Assembly (NCBI GenBank): GCA_902825945.1
Contig: CADECY010000003.1
Span: forward strand, 52,563 to 116,562
Origin: an uncultured Acidobacteriota bacterium
GTDB lineage: Bacteria > Acidobacteriota > Terriglobia > Bryobacterales > Bryobacteraceae
Reading direction: 5' to 3'
Length of the DNA stretch: 64,000 bases
Part shown: in pieces, positions 1 to 8,738 of the stretch
How positions within the stretch are numbered: the first letter of the stretch is position 1
Layout of the letters: each line of letters begins with the position of its first letter
Made by a program: the position numbers and the translations under genes
Notes under the pieces: model-generated
Seen by the model: the letters and a program-made list of their open reading frames with translations, nothing else
Database searches by the model: none
Told to the model about the DNA's origin: nothing

Positions 1-306
1 CCCGATGGCAAGGTCTATCCCGTTGCCGAGGGTGTCGTGCGCCTCACCCATCGTGACGGTGATGCGAAGCGCGCGGCTGTCGATCCGGGCCGAGTCTACA
101 AAGTCACCGTCGACCTCGGACACACGGCGTTCGAACTCGCAAGGGGCCACGCAATGCGGCTCGAGATCGCGGGCAGCTATTTTCCGGTCTATGATCGAAA
201 CTCCCACACGGGAGAAGGTCCGTTCGCGACAACGGAGCGGAAGGCTGTCCAGTCCGTGCATCACGGGGCGGCGATGCCATCGCGCGTCATAATCCCCATA
301 CAATAG
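1..306 (+). CDS. CocE/NonD family hydrolase, C-terminal fragment
   Basis: Open from the first base of the window in frame 1 and ending at TAG 304-306, this is the last 101 residues of a longer protein whose start lies upstream. The segment has the look of the C-terminal beta-sandwich of the X-Pro dipeptidyl-peptidase/CocE family, including a ...RLEIAGSYFPVYDRN stretch close to the end, which in that family packs against the alpha/beta-hydrolase core. The catalytic Ser, Asp and His would be upstream and cannot be checked. The next hydrolase starts 6 bases downstream on the same strand, so the two are probably co-transcribed. The family acts on peptides or acyl/ester bonds; the substrate here is unknown. 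Confidence 0.7.
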   Translation, partial: PDGKVYPVAEGVVRLTHRDGDAKRAAVDPGRVYKVTVDLGHTAFELARGHAMRLEIAGSYFPVYDRNSHTGEGPFATTERKAVQSVHHGAAMPSRVIIPIQ

Positions 307-311
307 GCGAT

Positions 312-2267
312 GTGCTGCGCCGACTCCTCCTTACCCTGATTCCCGCCGCGCTCGCCGCGGAACTCGTCCGGCTCGAAATCACCGAGCGTTCGCCGATCCT
401 CGAAGGCAAGTCCTTCGGTTCGACAGGCGCGTATGAACGCCTGATCGGGAAAGCTCATTTCGCCGTAGATCCGAACGCTGCCGCCAACCGCGATATCGTC
501 AACGTGGCCCGCGGTCCGCGGAATGCGAAGGGCCTCGTCGAGTTCTACGCGGACTTCGTCATCTTTGCCCCGCGCGATCCCGCCAAGGGAAACGGCACGC
601 TGCTGTTCGAAGTCTCCAATCGCGGGCGCAAGGGCCTGCTGCGCACTTTCAATCGCGCAACCGATTCGAACAACCCGCGAACCGCGGAGGAAATAGGCGA
701 TGGGCTGCTGTTCGAACAGGGCTTCCTGCTCGTGTGGGTGGGCTGGCAATGGGACATTCCGCGCGAACCGCCGTTGATCAGTGTCACCGTCCCCGTCGCC
801 AAGAACGCCGACGGATCGCCCATCACCGGATGGGTCCGTTCGGATTATGTCCCGGACGAAGCGCTAACGCGTTTCTCACTCGGTGATCGGCTCTTCTTTC
901 CATACAAGGTCGCGGACCCGAACGATGGGTCCAACACGCTCACCGAACGAGCGCTTGCCAATGGACCACGGCGTACGATCCCGCGCTCTGACTGGCACTT
1001 CAGCGCCGATCGCGGCGCGGTGGAGAAACCTTCGGGCTTCGAATCGGGCCGGATCTACGAGGTGGTCTACCGGTCACAGGATCCGCCGATCGTGGGGCTC
1101 GGCATCGCGGGCGTACGCGACCTCATTTCGGCGCTGAAGAGCGGCACCGCGCCCGAGCCGCTGCGCGCGCTACGCCCGGCCGCGCGGCGCACGCTCGCTT
1201 TCGGAAGTTCGCAGAGCGGACGCTTCCTCCGCACGCTGCTCTACCAGGGCTTCAACCGCGACGAGAAGGGCGCTCGCGTGTTCGACGGCGTGTGGGCCAA
1301 TGTCGCGGGTGGTGGTCGCGGCAGTTTCAATCATCAGTTCGCGCAGCCGTCGCGCGATGCGCGTCCGTTCTTCAATTTCTACTACCCGACCGACATTTTT
1401 CCGTTCACCGATCTCACGCAGACCGATCCGGTCACCGGGCTCAGTGGCGGCATCCTCGAGCGGGCTCAGAAAGACGGCGTTGTGCCGAAGATCTTTTACA
1501 CGAACTCGTCGTATGAATACTATGGCCGCGCTTCGTCGTTGATGCACACGACGCTCGACGGCAAGGCCGACGCGCCGCTCGCGCCGTTGACGAGGCTCTA
1601 TGTGATGGCTGGCGGCAATCACGGTCCCGGCAGCGTTCCGCCCGGCCGTCCCACGCATTTGCGATACACGAGCAACGGGAACGACTGGGGCTGGTTTCAG
1701 CGCGGATTGCTGGTCGCGATGCACCAGTGGCTTGCCAACGATCAGCCGCCGCCCGAGTCCGCCTACCCGACGGTGGCGAAGAAAGAACTGGTGCCGCTGG
1801 AGCAGGTCCGCTTTCCGAAACTCCCGGACGTGAAGCCGCCCGTTCGGCTGCATGATGTCTTCCGGCTCGATTTCGGACCCGAATTTCGCACGCGCGGAAT
1901 CGTCGCTCATGAACCGCCGAAGATGGGGCCGCCGTTCGGAGTGTTGGTTCCACAAGTCGGAGCCGACGGGAATGAACTAGGCGGGCTGAAGACTCCGCAG
2001 GTCGCGGTTCCGCTCGCGGTGCATACGGGATGGAATCTGCGCGCGCCCGCGATCGGATCGGCGGAGGAGATGTTCAGCATGACCGGATCGTACTTTGCGT
2101 TTCCGGCCGAGAGGATCGGCAAGCGGTACGGCAGCAAAGATGTCTATCTGGCGAAGGTCCGGCAAGAGGCGCGGCGGCTCGTGTCGTCGCGATACTTGCT
2201 CGATCGCGATGTCGAGGAGATCGTGAAGGCCTCGGGGAAGGAATGGGATTTCGTGATGGGGCGATGA
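312..2267 (+). CDS. Alpha/beta hydrolase domain protein (Abhydrolase_10-like), exported
   Basis: A 651-residue protein starting at GTG 312. The N-terminus (MLRRLLLTLIPAALAAELV) reads as a signal peptide. Soon after come ITERSPILEGKSFGSTGAYE and FEVSNRGRKGLL, which I recognise from the large alpha/beta-hydrolase domain family PF20091. A nucleophile-elbow-like GSSQSGR lies around residue 300, and AGGNHGPGS around residue 435 may hold the catalytic histidine. It follows the partial CocE-type hydrolase by 6 bases, which suggests a hydrolase operon. The substrate is not known for most of this family. Family assignment is fairly secure; the specific reaction is not. Confidence 0.75.
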   Translation: MLRRLLLTLIPAALAAELVRLEITERSPILEGKSFGSTGAYERLIGKAHFAVDPNAAANRDIVNVARGPRNAKGLVEFYADFVIFAPRDPAKGNGTLLFEVSNRGRKGLLRTFNRATDSNNPRTAEEIGDGLLFEQGFLLVWVGWQWDIPREPPLISVTVPVAKNADGSPITGWVRSDYVPDEALTRFSLGDRLFFPYKVADPNDGSNTLTERALANGPRRTIPRSDWHFSADRGAVEKPSGFESGRIYEVVYRSQDPPIVGLGIAGVRDLISALKSGTAPEPLRALRPAARRTLAFGSSQSGRFLRTLLYQGFNRDEKGARVFDGVWANVAGGGRGSFNHQFAQPSRDARPFFNFYYPTDIFPFTDLTQTDPVTGLSGGILERAQKDGVVPKIFYTNSSYEYYGRASSLMHTTLDGKADAPLAPLTRLYVMAGGNHGPGSVPPGRPTHLRYTSNGNDWGWFQRGLLVAMHQWLANDQPPPESAYPTVAKKELVPLEQVRFPKLPDVKPPVRLHDVFRLDFGPEFRTRGIVAHEPPKMGPPFGVLVPQVGADGNELGGLKTPQVAVPLAVHTGWNLRAPAIGSAEEMFSMTGSYFAFPAERIGKRYGSKDVYLAKVRQEARRLVSSRYLLDRDVEEIVKASGKEWDFVMGR

Positions 2268-2329
2268 GGTGCGCTGGCCCTCACCTTACCTTTAAGAGGC
2301 GGCCCCACACCGGCGAATGATTTTGCGGA

Positions 2330-2582
2330 TCAGATGTTAGGGCCTAGCCGCGTCTTGCCCGGTCGCGGGCGGTCACGCAAACCCTCCTCCCCGCGCGACT
2401 TCCAGAACTTCCTTTCCCTCGAGGCACGCCAGAATGATGCGCGCCCGTTCGACGGCCCGCGCCTCCTCGGCCCGGCTCCTGCCGGTTGCAATCAGCCGCG
2501 CCCTGGTCTCGGGCGAACGCGACAGGGCGAAAGCGCGTCTGGGCATCCCCCAAACATCAATAACAGAAATGTGCTGCTGCAA
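2330..2582 (-). pseudogene. IS630-family transposase remnant (N-terminal HTH region, internally deleted)
   Basis: On the minus strand from ATG 2582 the translation includes ATGRSRAEEARAVERARIIL and then LACLEGKEVLEVAR, the first helix-turn-helix segment typical of IS630 transposases. The frame then hits TGA at 2373. One frame over, the text resumes as GLRDRPRPGKTR before TGA 2330-2332, which is the conserved segment that normally follows about 35 residues later in the same proteins. So this is a transposase N-terminus with an internal deletion plus frameshift; the DDE catalytic domain is absent. No terminal inverted repeats were seen. It lies between the hydrolase and the 3' end of the TonB receptor gene. 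Confidence 0.7.
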
Positions 2583-2590
2583 GTAGACAC

Positions 2591-5500
2591 CTAGAACTGC
2601 AGCCGCAGCGACACCTGACCCGTGCGGCCTCCGCCGAAGTCGACGTTCCTTGAGCCGGTGATCCGGCCGAACGCCGAGTCCGCGATGTTGAGGTTCGGAT
2701 CACCGAGGTTGGTGAGGTTCGGTACGTTCGTGAAGCTGCCCTCGAGCCGGAGTCTCATGCGCTCGGTGATCGAAAAGGACTTGCTGAGAGCGGCATTCAC
2801 TCCGATCGTCCCCGGACCCGTGACCAGCCCGACGCCCGAGTTTCCGAAACGTCCGATGGGCGCGATATCGCGGCCCGGAACCACGCCCACCGTGCAGTTG
2901 AACTGCGTCGCCCCTGTGGTTCTGCCAGGGCATACGAAAGCACTGCGGTCGAGCCAGAGATCGCGAGTGGGATTCGAGAGCGAGCCCGAGCCCACGCGAT
3001 CCGGACGCGAGGATCCGCGGCTCGCGGCATTGGTGCCCGAAGGATCTCCGCCGGAGAACGTGGGCGTCAGGAACGGTCCGGTCTGCAGCGTGAGGATGCT
3101 CGAAATCTGCCAGCCTCCGATCAGCACGTCCGCGGCGCGGCTCGAATTCGAGAGATAGCGGCGGCCCTTTCCGAACGGCAGTTCGTAGACGACGCTGTTC
3201 ACGTTGCGATGGCGGCGCGTGGCGTAGACGTCTCCGCGATCGGCGCGGCGGTCGAGCGAATTGGTGAGGCGCCCGCCACCGGTTTCTCCGGCGAAGCTGC
3301 CCGGTGCCGGTCCGGCGTTGTCGGCGAGATTCTTGGCGAACGTGTAGGCGGCCGTGAAGCTGAGCCCGTTGGCGAAGCGCCGGTTCAATTCGGCCTGGAG
3401 CGAATTGTAGACCGAATTGGCGCCGGCGTCGCGGCTGAAGATCAGCCCCCAATTCGGGAATGGCCGGTCGAGGCTCGTGCGCTGCGAGTAGAAGTTGGTT
3501 GATGGCGCCATCTGATTCACGTCCGGCGCCCACGGCAGGTGCGTGGACTTGTTGCCGATGTAGGAGAGGCGCAAGCCCAGGTCCCGCCCGAGTTCCCGAT
3601 CGATCGACAGCGCCCACTGGGTCATGTACGGCGGCTTGAAGTCGATCTGGTTGGCGGTGCGGAATTCGAATGTGCCCTGCGCGCCGCTGCGAATGCCGCT
3701 GTCCGGCGTGCGTGTTTCGGGCAGTTGGAAAATTGGGCGGCCGTTGGCGCCGACATTATTGAAGTTGCGAACGTCGCTCTGCACCGTTCCCGTGAGCGAG
3801 TAGAAAACCGAGCCCAGCAGAATCATGTTGTAGATGCCCGCGCTCGTGCGCACGGTCGTCTTGTTGTCAAGACGGTAGGCGAATCCGAGACGCGGCAGGA
3901 GCTGCGTCTTGTAGGTGGTGCGAAGCGCTTCGGGAAGGCCCGCTTCTTTCGCGGTGACGATGGGCGTACAAGGCACTCCGTTGAGCGCCGCGCCGGGGCA
4001 GGCGTTGAACGACGTCAGCGCGCCCGGAGCGAGGAAGTTCCTCGCCTGCGGATCCGACATGATGATCACCCGGCCCGTGCGAGGCACGTTGCGATCGAAA
4101 TTGCCGATGTTGAGGCCGGCATCGGAGTAGCCAGGATGCAACTCATAGCGGACTCCGATGTCCATCGTGAGTTTCGGCGTGATGCGCATGGTGTCCTGAA
4201 CGAAGGCTTTGTAGTGAGTCGCGAATCCGTTGTTGTCGCGCGCAACGACGGCGATCGCGCTCGAGACAGGCACTCCCAGCAGGAAGTCCGCGAAGCCGTC
4301 GCCGGCGAAATTTCCACCAAAGCTGAAGTCCCCATAGTTGTTGCCGGTGGTGAAGCCGAGGTCGGACTGGGCGCGGACACGACGGGTGTCGAAGCCGGTC
4401 TTGATCGTGTGCCGGCCGCGAATCCAGGTGACGTTGTCGATGAACTGATAGTTCGTCGAGATGCTGTAGCCCGGGCGGCCTTTCGAGACTCCCGTGTAGC
4501 TGTTCGCTCCGCCAATTCCGAAACTCGGCAGGCCGTTGAAGAATATGTCGCGCTGGATGTCCTTCAGGTTGAGAGAATTGGTGAACTGCAATCCGTCGAA
4601 CGGGAAGATTCGAGCCGTATCGGAGATGACACGGCCGAAGCGCGCTTCGTTCAGCAGGTTCGGACGCGCGGTGTACGTCCATGACGCGGCGATCTGCGTA
4701 TACTGCTCCTTCACATTATCCGAAGGCAGCGTCAACGAGTTCGACGCCTGCGAGGGGTTCCGCTTGTACTGATACCGGCCGAAGACCATGTGCTTCGAAT
4801 TGAACGTCTGGTCGATACGCGTCTCATATTGATCGGAGTTCACGCTCACGGGGACGTTGACCCGGAAGTTGTTCAGCGTTCGCCGATCGGGCGATCCGGT
4901 GTTGATCGACGGATAAAGTGTCAGCAGCTTCGTCGCGACCGGATTGATGCGTGAGGCCGGAATCACGTTCCCCGGGAACGGAGTCGCGGTGAAGGGGTCG
5001 CGAATGTTCACTCCCTCGCGCGAAAAATCGCCGCTCTTGACGAACTGCGTCGGCACCGTATTCTGAATCGTGCCCTGGCGCGGATACCGCATCGATTCCC
5101 ATGTGAAATAGAAAAACGTCCGGTTGCGCCCGTTGTATTTCGGCAGCACCACCGGACCACCGATCGTTCCGCCGAAGGTGTTGCCGATCTTGGCGGGCAA
5201 CAGGTTCTGGCCGAAGGTGCGCGCGTCCAGGGCTCGATTCTGGTGATACCAGAACAGCGCGCCATGAAACTGATTCGACCCGCCCTTCGATGTAACCGTG
5301 ATGTCGCCGGGCTGGCCGTACTCGGCCGTGTTTCCGACACCTTGCACCTTGATCTCGGCGATCGATTCGACCGACAGAAACTGGTTCCGGTTCGGACTGT
5401 TGCCGGTCATGCCGGTGACCGAAATGCCATCGACCGTCGACTCCGATTGCGCGGGCAGTCCGCCCTGGATCGAATAGCCAAGTCCATTGTCGGCCTGCAC

Positions 5501-5998
5501 TCCGGGCAGGGTCTGCAAAATCGCATAAGGTGTGGTGTTGCCCGCGCCGCGGACATTGGTGGGAAGGTTCAGCACCTTCTCCGGCGTCAGGTTCGAGGCG
5601 ATCGCCGGATTGTCGGTGGCGATGATGCCAGCCGCCGTCGTGACTTCGACCGTTTGTGCCACGTCGCCGACTTCGAGCCGGGCGTCCACTCGTAGCGTCT
5701 GGCGCGCCACCAGATTCAGGTTCTGTGCCGCGAATGAGCGAAAGCCTTGGAACGTCACGGTGACCCTGTACGGGCCCGCTTTCACGTTCTGGAATTCGTA
5801 GCCGCCCGTCGAGTTCGACTTGGTCTCGCGGCTCGTATTCTCGGCGGTGTTTTCGAGCCGAACCACGGCCCCGCTGATGGCGGCGCCCGATGGATCATGG
5901 ACATCGCCCAGCACGACCCCGAAAGTCGATTGAGCGGCAAGTGGAAGGGCGGCTGAAAGCAGCACGCCGGAAACAGTGCTGAAGATGAGTGAACGCAT
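2591..5998 (-). CDS. TonB-dependent receptor with N-terminal carboxypeptidase-regulatory domain (Oar-like)
   Basis: An outer-membrane beta-barrel receptor of 1,135 residues. It has a signal peptide (MRSLIFSTVSGVLLSAALPL...AQS), then a CarboxypepD_reg/Ig-like domain (about residues 25-105; GDVHDPSGAAISGAVVRLEN), a plug domain (about 110-240) and a long barrel ending in ...GQVSLRLQF with a terminal Phe, as usual for outer-membrane barrels. I take ATG 5998 rather than the upstream ATG 6019 because AAGGGAG (6004-6010) sits five bases before it. These receptors are greatly expanded in Acidobacteriota and probably import or bind large polymers; the ligand is unknown. The gene stands alone, with a kinase pseudogene upstream and a transposase remnant downstream. 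Confidence 0.9.
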   Translation of the reverse strand: MRSLIFSTVSGVLLSAALPLAAQSTFGVVLGDVHDPSGAAISGAVVRLENTAENTSRETKSNSTGGYEFQNVKAGPYRVTVTFQGFRSFAAQNLNLVARQTLRVDARLEVGDVAQTVEVTTAAGIIATDNPAIASNLTPEKVLNLPTNVRGAGNTTPYAILQTLPGVQADNGLGYSIQGGLPAQSESTVDGISVTGMTGNSPNRNQFLSVESIAEIKVQGVGNTAEYGQPGDITVTSKGGSNQFHGALFWYHQNRALDARTFGQNLLPAKIGNTFGGTIGGPVVLPKYNGRNRTFFYFTWESMRYPRQGTIQNTVPTQFVKSGDFSREGVNIRDPFTATPFPGNVIPASRINPVATKLLTLYPSINTGSPDRRTLNNFRVNVPVSVNSDQYETRIDQTFNSKHMVFGRYQYKRNPSQASNSLTLPSDNVKEQYTQIAASWTYTARPNLLNEARFGRVISDTARIFPFDGLQFTNSLNLKDIQRDIFFNGLPSFGIGGANSYTGVSKGRPGYSISTNYQFIDNVTWIRGRHTIKTGFDTRRVRAQSDLGFTTGNNYGDFSFGGNFAGDGFADFLLGVPVSSAIAVVARDNNGFATHYKAFVQDTMRITPKLTMDIGVRYELHPGYSDAGLNIGNFDRNVPRTGRVIIMSDPQARNFLAPGALTSFNACPGAALNGVPCTPIVTAKEAGLPEALRTTYKTQLLPRLGFAYRLDNKTTVRTSAGIYNMILLGSVFYSLTGTVQSDVRNFNNVGANGRPIFQLPETRTPDSGIRSGAQGTFEFRTANQIDFKPPYMTQWALSIDRELGRDLGLRLSYIGNKSTHLPWAPDVNQMAPSTNFYSQRTSLDRPFPNWGLIFSRDAGANSVYNSLQAELNRRFANGLSFTAAYTFAKNLADNAGPAPGSFAGETGGGRLTNSLDRRADRGDVYATRRHRNVNSVVYELPFGKGRRYLSNSSRAADVLIGGWQISSILTLQTGPFLTPTFSGGDPSGTNAASRGSSRPDRVGSGSLSNPTRDLWLDRSAFVCPGRTTGATQFNCTVGVVPGRDIAPIGRFGNSGVGLVTGPGTIGVNAALSKSFSITERMRLRLEGSFTNVPNLTNLGDPNLNIADSAFGRITGSRNVDFGGGRTGQVSLRLQF

Positions 5999-6003
5999 CG
6001 AGA

Positions 6004-6010
6004 CTCCCTT
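6004..6010 (-). promoter_or_regulatory. Shine-Dalgarno that sets the receptor start
   Basis: The minus strand reads AAGGGAG five bases upstream of ATG 5998. This favours 5998 over the in-frame ATG at 6019, and the protein then begins directly with a clean signal peptide. Confidence 0.6.
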
Positions 6011-6056
6011 GGAAATCATGGTAGCGCGCCCGTGTTTCGATCGTGTTGCCGCACCG

Positions 6057-6716
6057 TCAATAGTTGAATAGAGGTTCTGCGGCGGTCAGGCTCCCACCTT
6101 TGACTGGTAGTGCGCCTGAACCGAGGAGAGCGAATGGTGCCCGGCCCGATTCGTTTGTCATCGCCTCGATCGACTGCACCTCGCGCTCATGGAACTCGAG
6201 CGCCTCTTGCCGGGGCACGTATCCGCGCGACGGCCAAGACACGTAGGCCAGGATCGCCGCCCCGATCACGCCCGCCGCCACGAGTAACGCCCTTCGGGGC
6301 ACGAGGGCCGCGAATGGATTCCGAAACGCGGGGCGATCGAAATGTTCCGCGATCCCGGCGGCCGACTCGAACCGCTTCGACGGTTCCCGTTGCAGACAGC
6401 GGCCGATCGCGGATTCCCATCGCGGGTCGACATCCGGAACCTCCTGGCGGATCCACGGGACACGTCCGCTCGCGCGCTACACCGCCGAGTTGATGACGTG
6501 CGTGCCATCGAACGGGAGCTTGCCCGCCGCCATCTCGAACAGCACGATCCCGAACGAGTAGATGTAGGAGGCCGCCGTCACCGCCCCGCTGGTCAACTGT
6601 TCGGGCGACATGTAGCCGAGCGTCCCCGCCATTTGTCCGATCGTCAACCACCGCCCGTCGCCGCCACGGCCGCCGTCGAACAGTTGCTTGACTCGCTTCC
6701 AGCGCCCGGCATCCAT
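6057..6716 (-). pseudogene. Serine/threonine protein kinase remnant (PknB type, deleted and nonsense-mutated)
   Basis: The minus strand from ATG 6716 begins MDAGRWKRVKQLFDGG, a typical start for acidobacterial receptor-like kinases. It then jumps directly to the activation segment and subdomain VIII-IX (MAGTLGYMSPEQLTSGAV, then SFGIVLFEMAAGKLPFDG). The glycine loop, catalytic Lys, HRD and DFG motifs are all missing, so an internal deletion removed about 150 residues. TAG at 6477-6479 interrupts the frame. Without it the same frame continues through RWESAIGRCLQREPSKRFES, a transmembrane helix (LLVAAGVIGAAILAYVSW) and a short tail ending at 6057. The conserved Asp of the subdomain IX motif is Tyr (ASYIYSFG). 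The gene is dead as a kinase. Confidence 0.8.
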
Positions 6717-6736
6717 CGAGTTCCCGTGCTTGTATC

Positions 6737-6764
6737 TTGTCGGTCGGCGTCACGGTGATATACT
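6737..6764 (+). promoter_or_regulatory. Candidate sigma-70-type promoter
   Basis: TTGTCG (6737-6742), a 16-base spacer and TATACT (6759-6764). The GTG start of the next gene is only 6 bases beyond the -10 box, so transcription would begin at or very near the start codon, giving a leaderless message. Called from sequence pattern only. Confidence 0.5.
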
Positions 6765-6770
6765 CGCCCC

Positions 6771-7040
6771 GTGCCACGGAAAAACCTATCTCAGGCCGCC
6801 GGAACCGGAGTCACTCACCTCCAGGATGCCGTCAGGCAGGTCACGGCGGAATTGATCACGCAGTTGAAGAACGATATCGGAACCGGTACCGCCAACGGAC
6901 AAACCAGGTTGCTTTTCCCCAACGGAATCGACCTGATTCACGTGATCGTCGAGACGCCGGTTGCCAAGGTCGAACTGAAGGTGGCAGGCTCGAAGTCGGC
7001 GAAATTGCTCGCTGCTGCTTCGGCCGGCAAGGAGGACTGA
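6771..7040 (+). CDS. Small protein of unknown function (89 aa)
   Basis: Starts at GTG 6771, immediately downstream of a promoter-like pair, and ends 3 bases before the gamma-glutamyltransferase gene, so the two probably form an operon. The protein is soluble in appearance with no signal peptide or membrane segment. An N-terminal helical part (HLQDAVRQVTAELITQLKND) is followed by a beta-rich part (TRLLFPNGIDLIHVIVETPV) and a charged C-terminus. I do not recognise the family. Tight coupling to the next gene and ordinary codon use support it being real. Confidence 0.6.
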   Translation: MPRKNLSQAAGTGVTHLQDAVRQVTAELITQLKNDIGTGTANGQTRLLFPNGIDLIHVIVETPVAKVELKVAGSKSAKLLAAASAGKED

Positions 7041-7043
7041 AGC

Positions 7044-8738
7044 ATGTCGCGCCTGATTCTTTCGATCACCCTCTCGCTAGCCTCCGCGGCTTTCGGCGCG
7101 TCTCCCAGGCCCGTCCGCGCCAAACACGCGATCGTGACCTCCGCCAGCGGCATCGCTTCCGAAACCGGCGCGGCCATCCTGAAGAAGGGCGGCAATGCGG
7201 TTGACGCGGCCGTCGCCACGGCATTCGCACTGGCCGTCACCTATCCCACCGCGGGAAACATCGGTGGCGGCGGATTCATGGTGATTCGCATGAACGATGG
7301 GCGCGCCACCACGATCGACTATCGCGAGACCGCGCCTGGCAAGGCCTCGAAGTCGATGTTCCTCGACGCGAAAGGCAACGTCATCGAAGGAGCCTCGAAG
7401 ACCGGACATCGCTCGGTGGGCGTTCCGGGAACGGTGGCCGGCATGGCGCTCGCTCTCGAGAAGTACGGCAAGTTGAAGTGGCGCGATGTTGTCGAACCCG
7501 CGCGCAAACTCGCGAGCGATGGTTTCCTCGTGAGTCACGACTTCGCGCGCAGCCTGAAGAGCCTCGACGGCAAAGCCAAGAACTTCGAAGAGACCCGCCG
7601 CGTGTTCCAGAAATCCGGCGCTTACCTTCAGGAAGGCGAGCTTTTTCGCCAGCCCGATCTCGCCGCCACCCTGGCGCGCATCGCCGAGAAAGGTCCGCGC
7701 GAATTCTACGAAGGCCGCACGGCCGAACTGCTTGCGAAAGAGATGTCGGCGCACGGCGGACTCATCACCGTGGACGATCTTCGCCAATACCGCGCGATCG
7801 AACGTGCTCCCGTGCGTGGTACCTATCGCGGATACGAACTGATCAGCATGGCGCCAACGAGTTCGGGCGGATTCCTGTTGCTTCAAATGCTCGGCATGCT
7901 CGAGCGTTTCGACCTCGCCTCGCTCGGCCACAACTCGTCGGCCAAATATCATCTGCTCATCGAAGCGATGAAGCGCAGCTACGCCGACCGCGCGGCCTTC
8001 GTTGGCGATCCCGGATTCGTCAAGGTGCCGGTCGCGGGCCTTCTTTCACGCACCTACATCGAGTCGCGCTCGAAGTCGATCGATCCCGATCGCGCGACGC
8101 CGAGCGAGCGGGTCCGCGAGGGCTCGCCCGCGAAATCGGAGTCGAGCGAGACGACGCACTTCTCGGTGGTCGACGCCGAAGGCAACGCGGTCTCGAATAC
8201 CTACACGCTACGCGACGGATACGGCAGCGGCATCACGGTGACCGGCGCCGGATTCCTGCTCAACAACGTCATGGACGAGTTCGCGGCCAAGGCTGGCGCC
8301 CCGAACGCATTCGGATTTCCCGCGGGCGAAGCGAATACGATCGCGCCCGGCAAACGGCCGGTCTCTTCGCAGACTCCCACCATCGCGGCCAAGGACGGCA
8401 AGCTCGCCTTCGTGGTGGGAACTCCGGGCGGAACCACGATTCCGAACACGGTGTTGCAGGTGGTGATCAACATGATCGACCACGGCATGAACGTGCAGGA
8501 AGCGGTGGACTCGCCGCGCATCCATCATCAATGGCTGCCCGATCAGGTACGCTTCGAGAAGTTCGGAGTCGCGACCGACGTTCGCCGCGGACTCGAGTCG
8601 CGCGGACAGAAGCTTCAGCTGGAAAAGGACGCAGGCACCATCGGCATGGTCCACGCGATCCAGATCGAAGCCGGAACCGGCGTGCGCCTCGGAGCTTCCG
8701 ACTCGCGGAGCGCTGATGGCCGCGCGGTGGGGTACTGA
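7044..8738 (+). CDS. ggt: Gamma-glutamyltransferase
   Basis: Precursor of 564 residues with a signal peptide (MSRLILSITLSLASAAFGAS). Family landmarks include GGNAVDAAVATAFAL, NIGGGGFMVIR and YRETAPG in the large subunit. The autoprocessing site is ETTHFSVVDAEGNAVSNTYT, where Thr370 would become the N-terminal nucleophile of the small subunit. The mature enzyme cleaves and transfers the gamma-glutamyl group of glutathione and related compounds in the periplasm (EC 2.3.2.2 / 3.4.19.13). GGAGG just before ATG 7044 gives a strong ribosome-binding site, and the small gene upstream is probably co-transcribed. Length matches the family. Confidence 0.93.
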   Translation: MSRLILSITLSLASAAFGASPRPVRAKHAIVTSASGIASETGAAILKKGGNAVDAAVATAFALAVTYPTAGNIGGGGFMVIRMNDGRATTIDYRETAPGKASKSMFLDAKGNVIEGASKTGHRSVGVPGTVAGMALALEKYGKLKWRDVVEPARKLASDGFLVSHDFARSLKSLDGKAKNFEETRRVFQKSGAYLQEGELFRQPDLAATLARIAEKGPREFYEGRTAELLAKEMSAHGGLITVDDLRQYRAIERAPVRGTYRGYELISMAPTSSGGFLLLQMLGMLERFDLASLGHNSSAKYHLLIEAMKRSYADRAAFVGDPGFVKVPVAGLLSRTYIESRSKSIDPDRATPSERVREGSPAKSESSETTHFSVVDAEGNAVSNTYTLRDGYGSGITVTGAGFLLNNVMDEFAAKAGAPNAFGFPAGEANTIAPGKRPVSSQTPTIAAKDGKLAFVVGTPGGTTIPNTVLQVVINMIDHGMNVQEAVDSPRIHHQWLPDQVRFEKFGVATDVRRGLESRGQKLQLEKDAGTIGMVHAIQIEAGTGVRLGASDSRSADGRAVGY

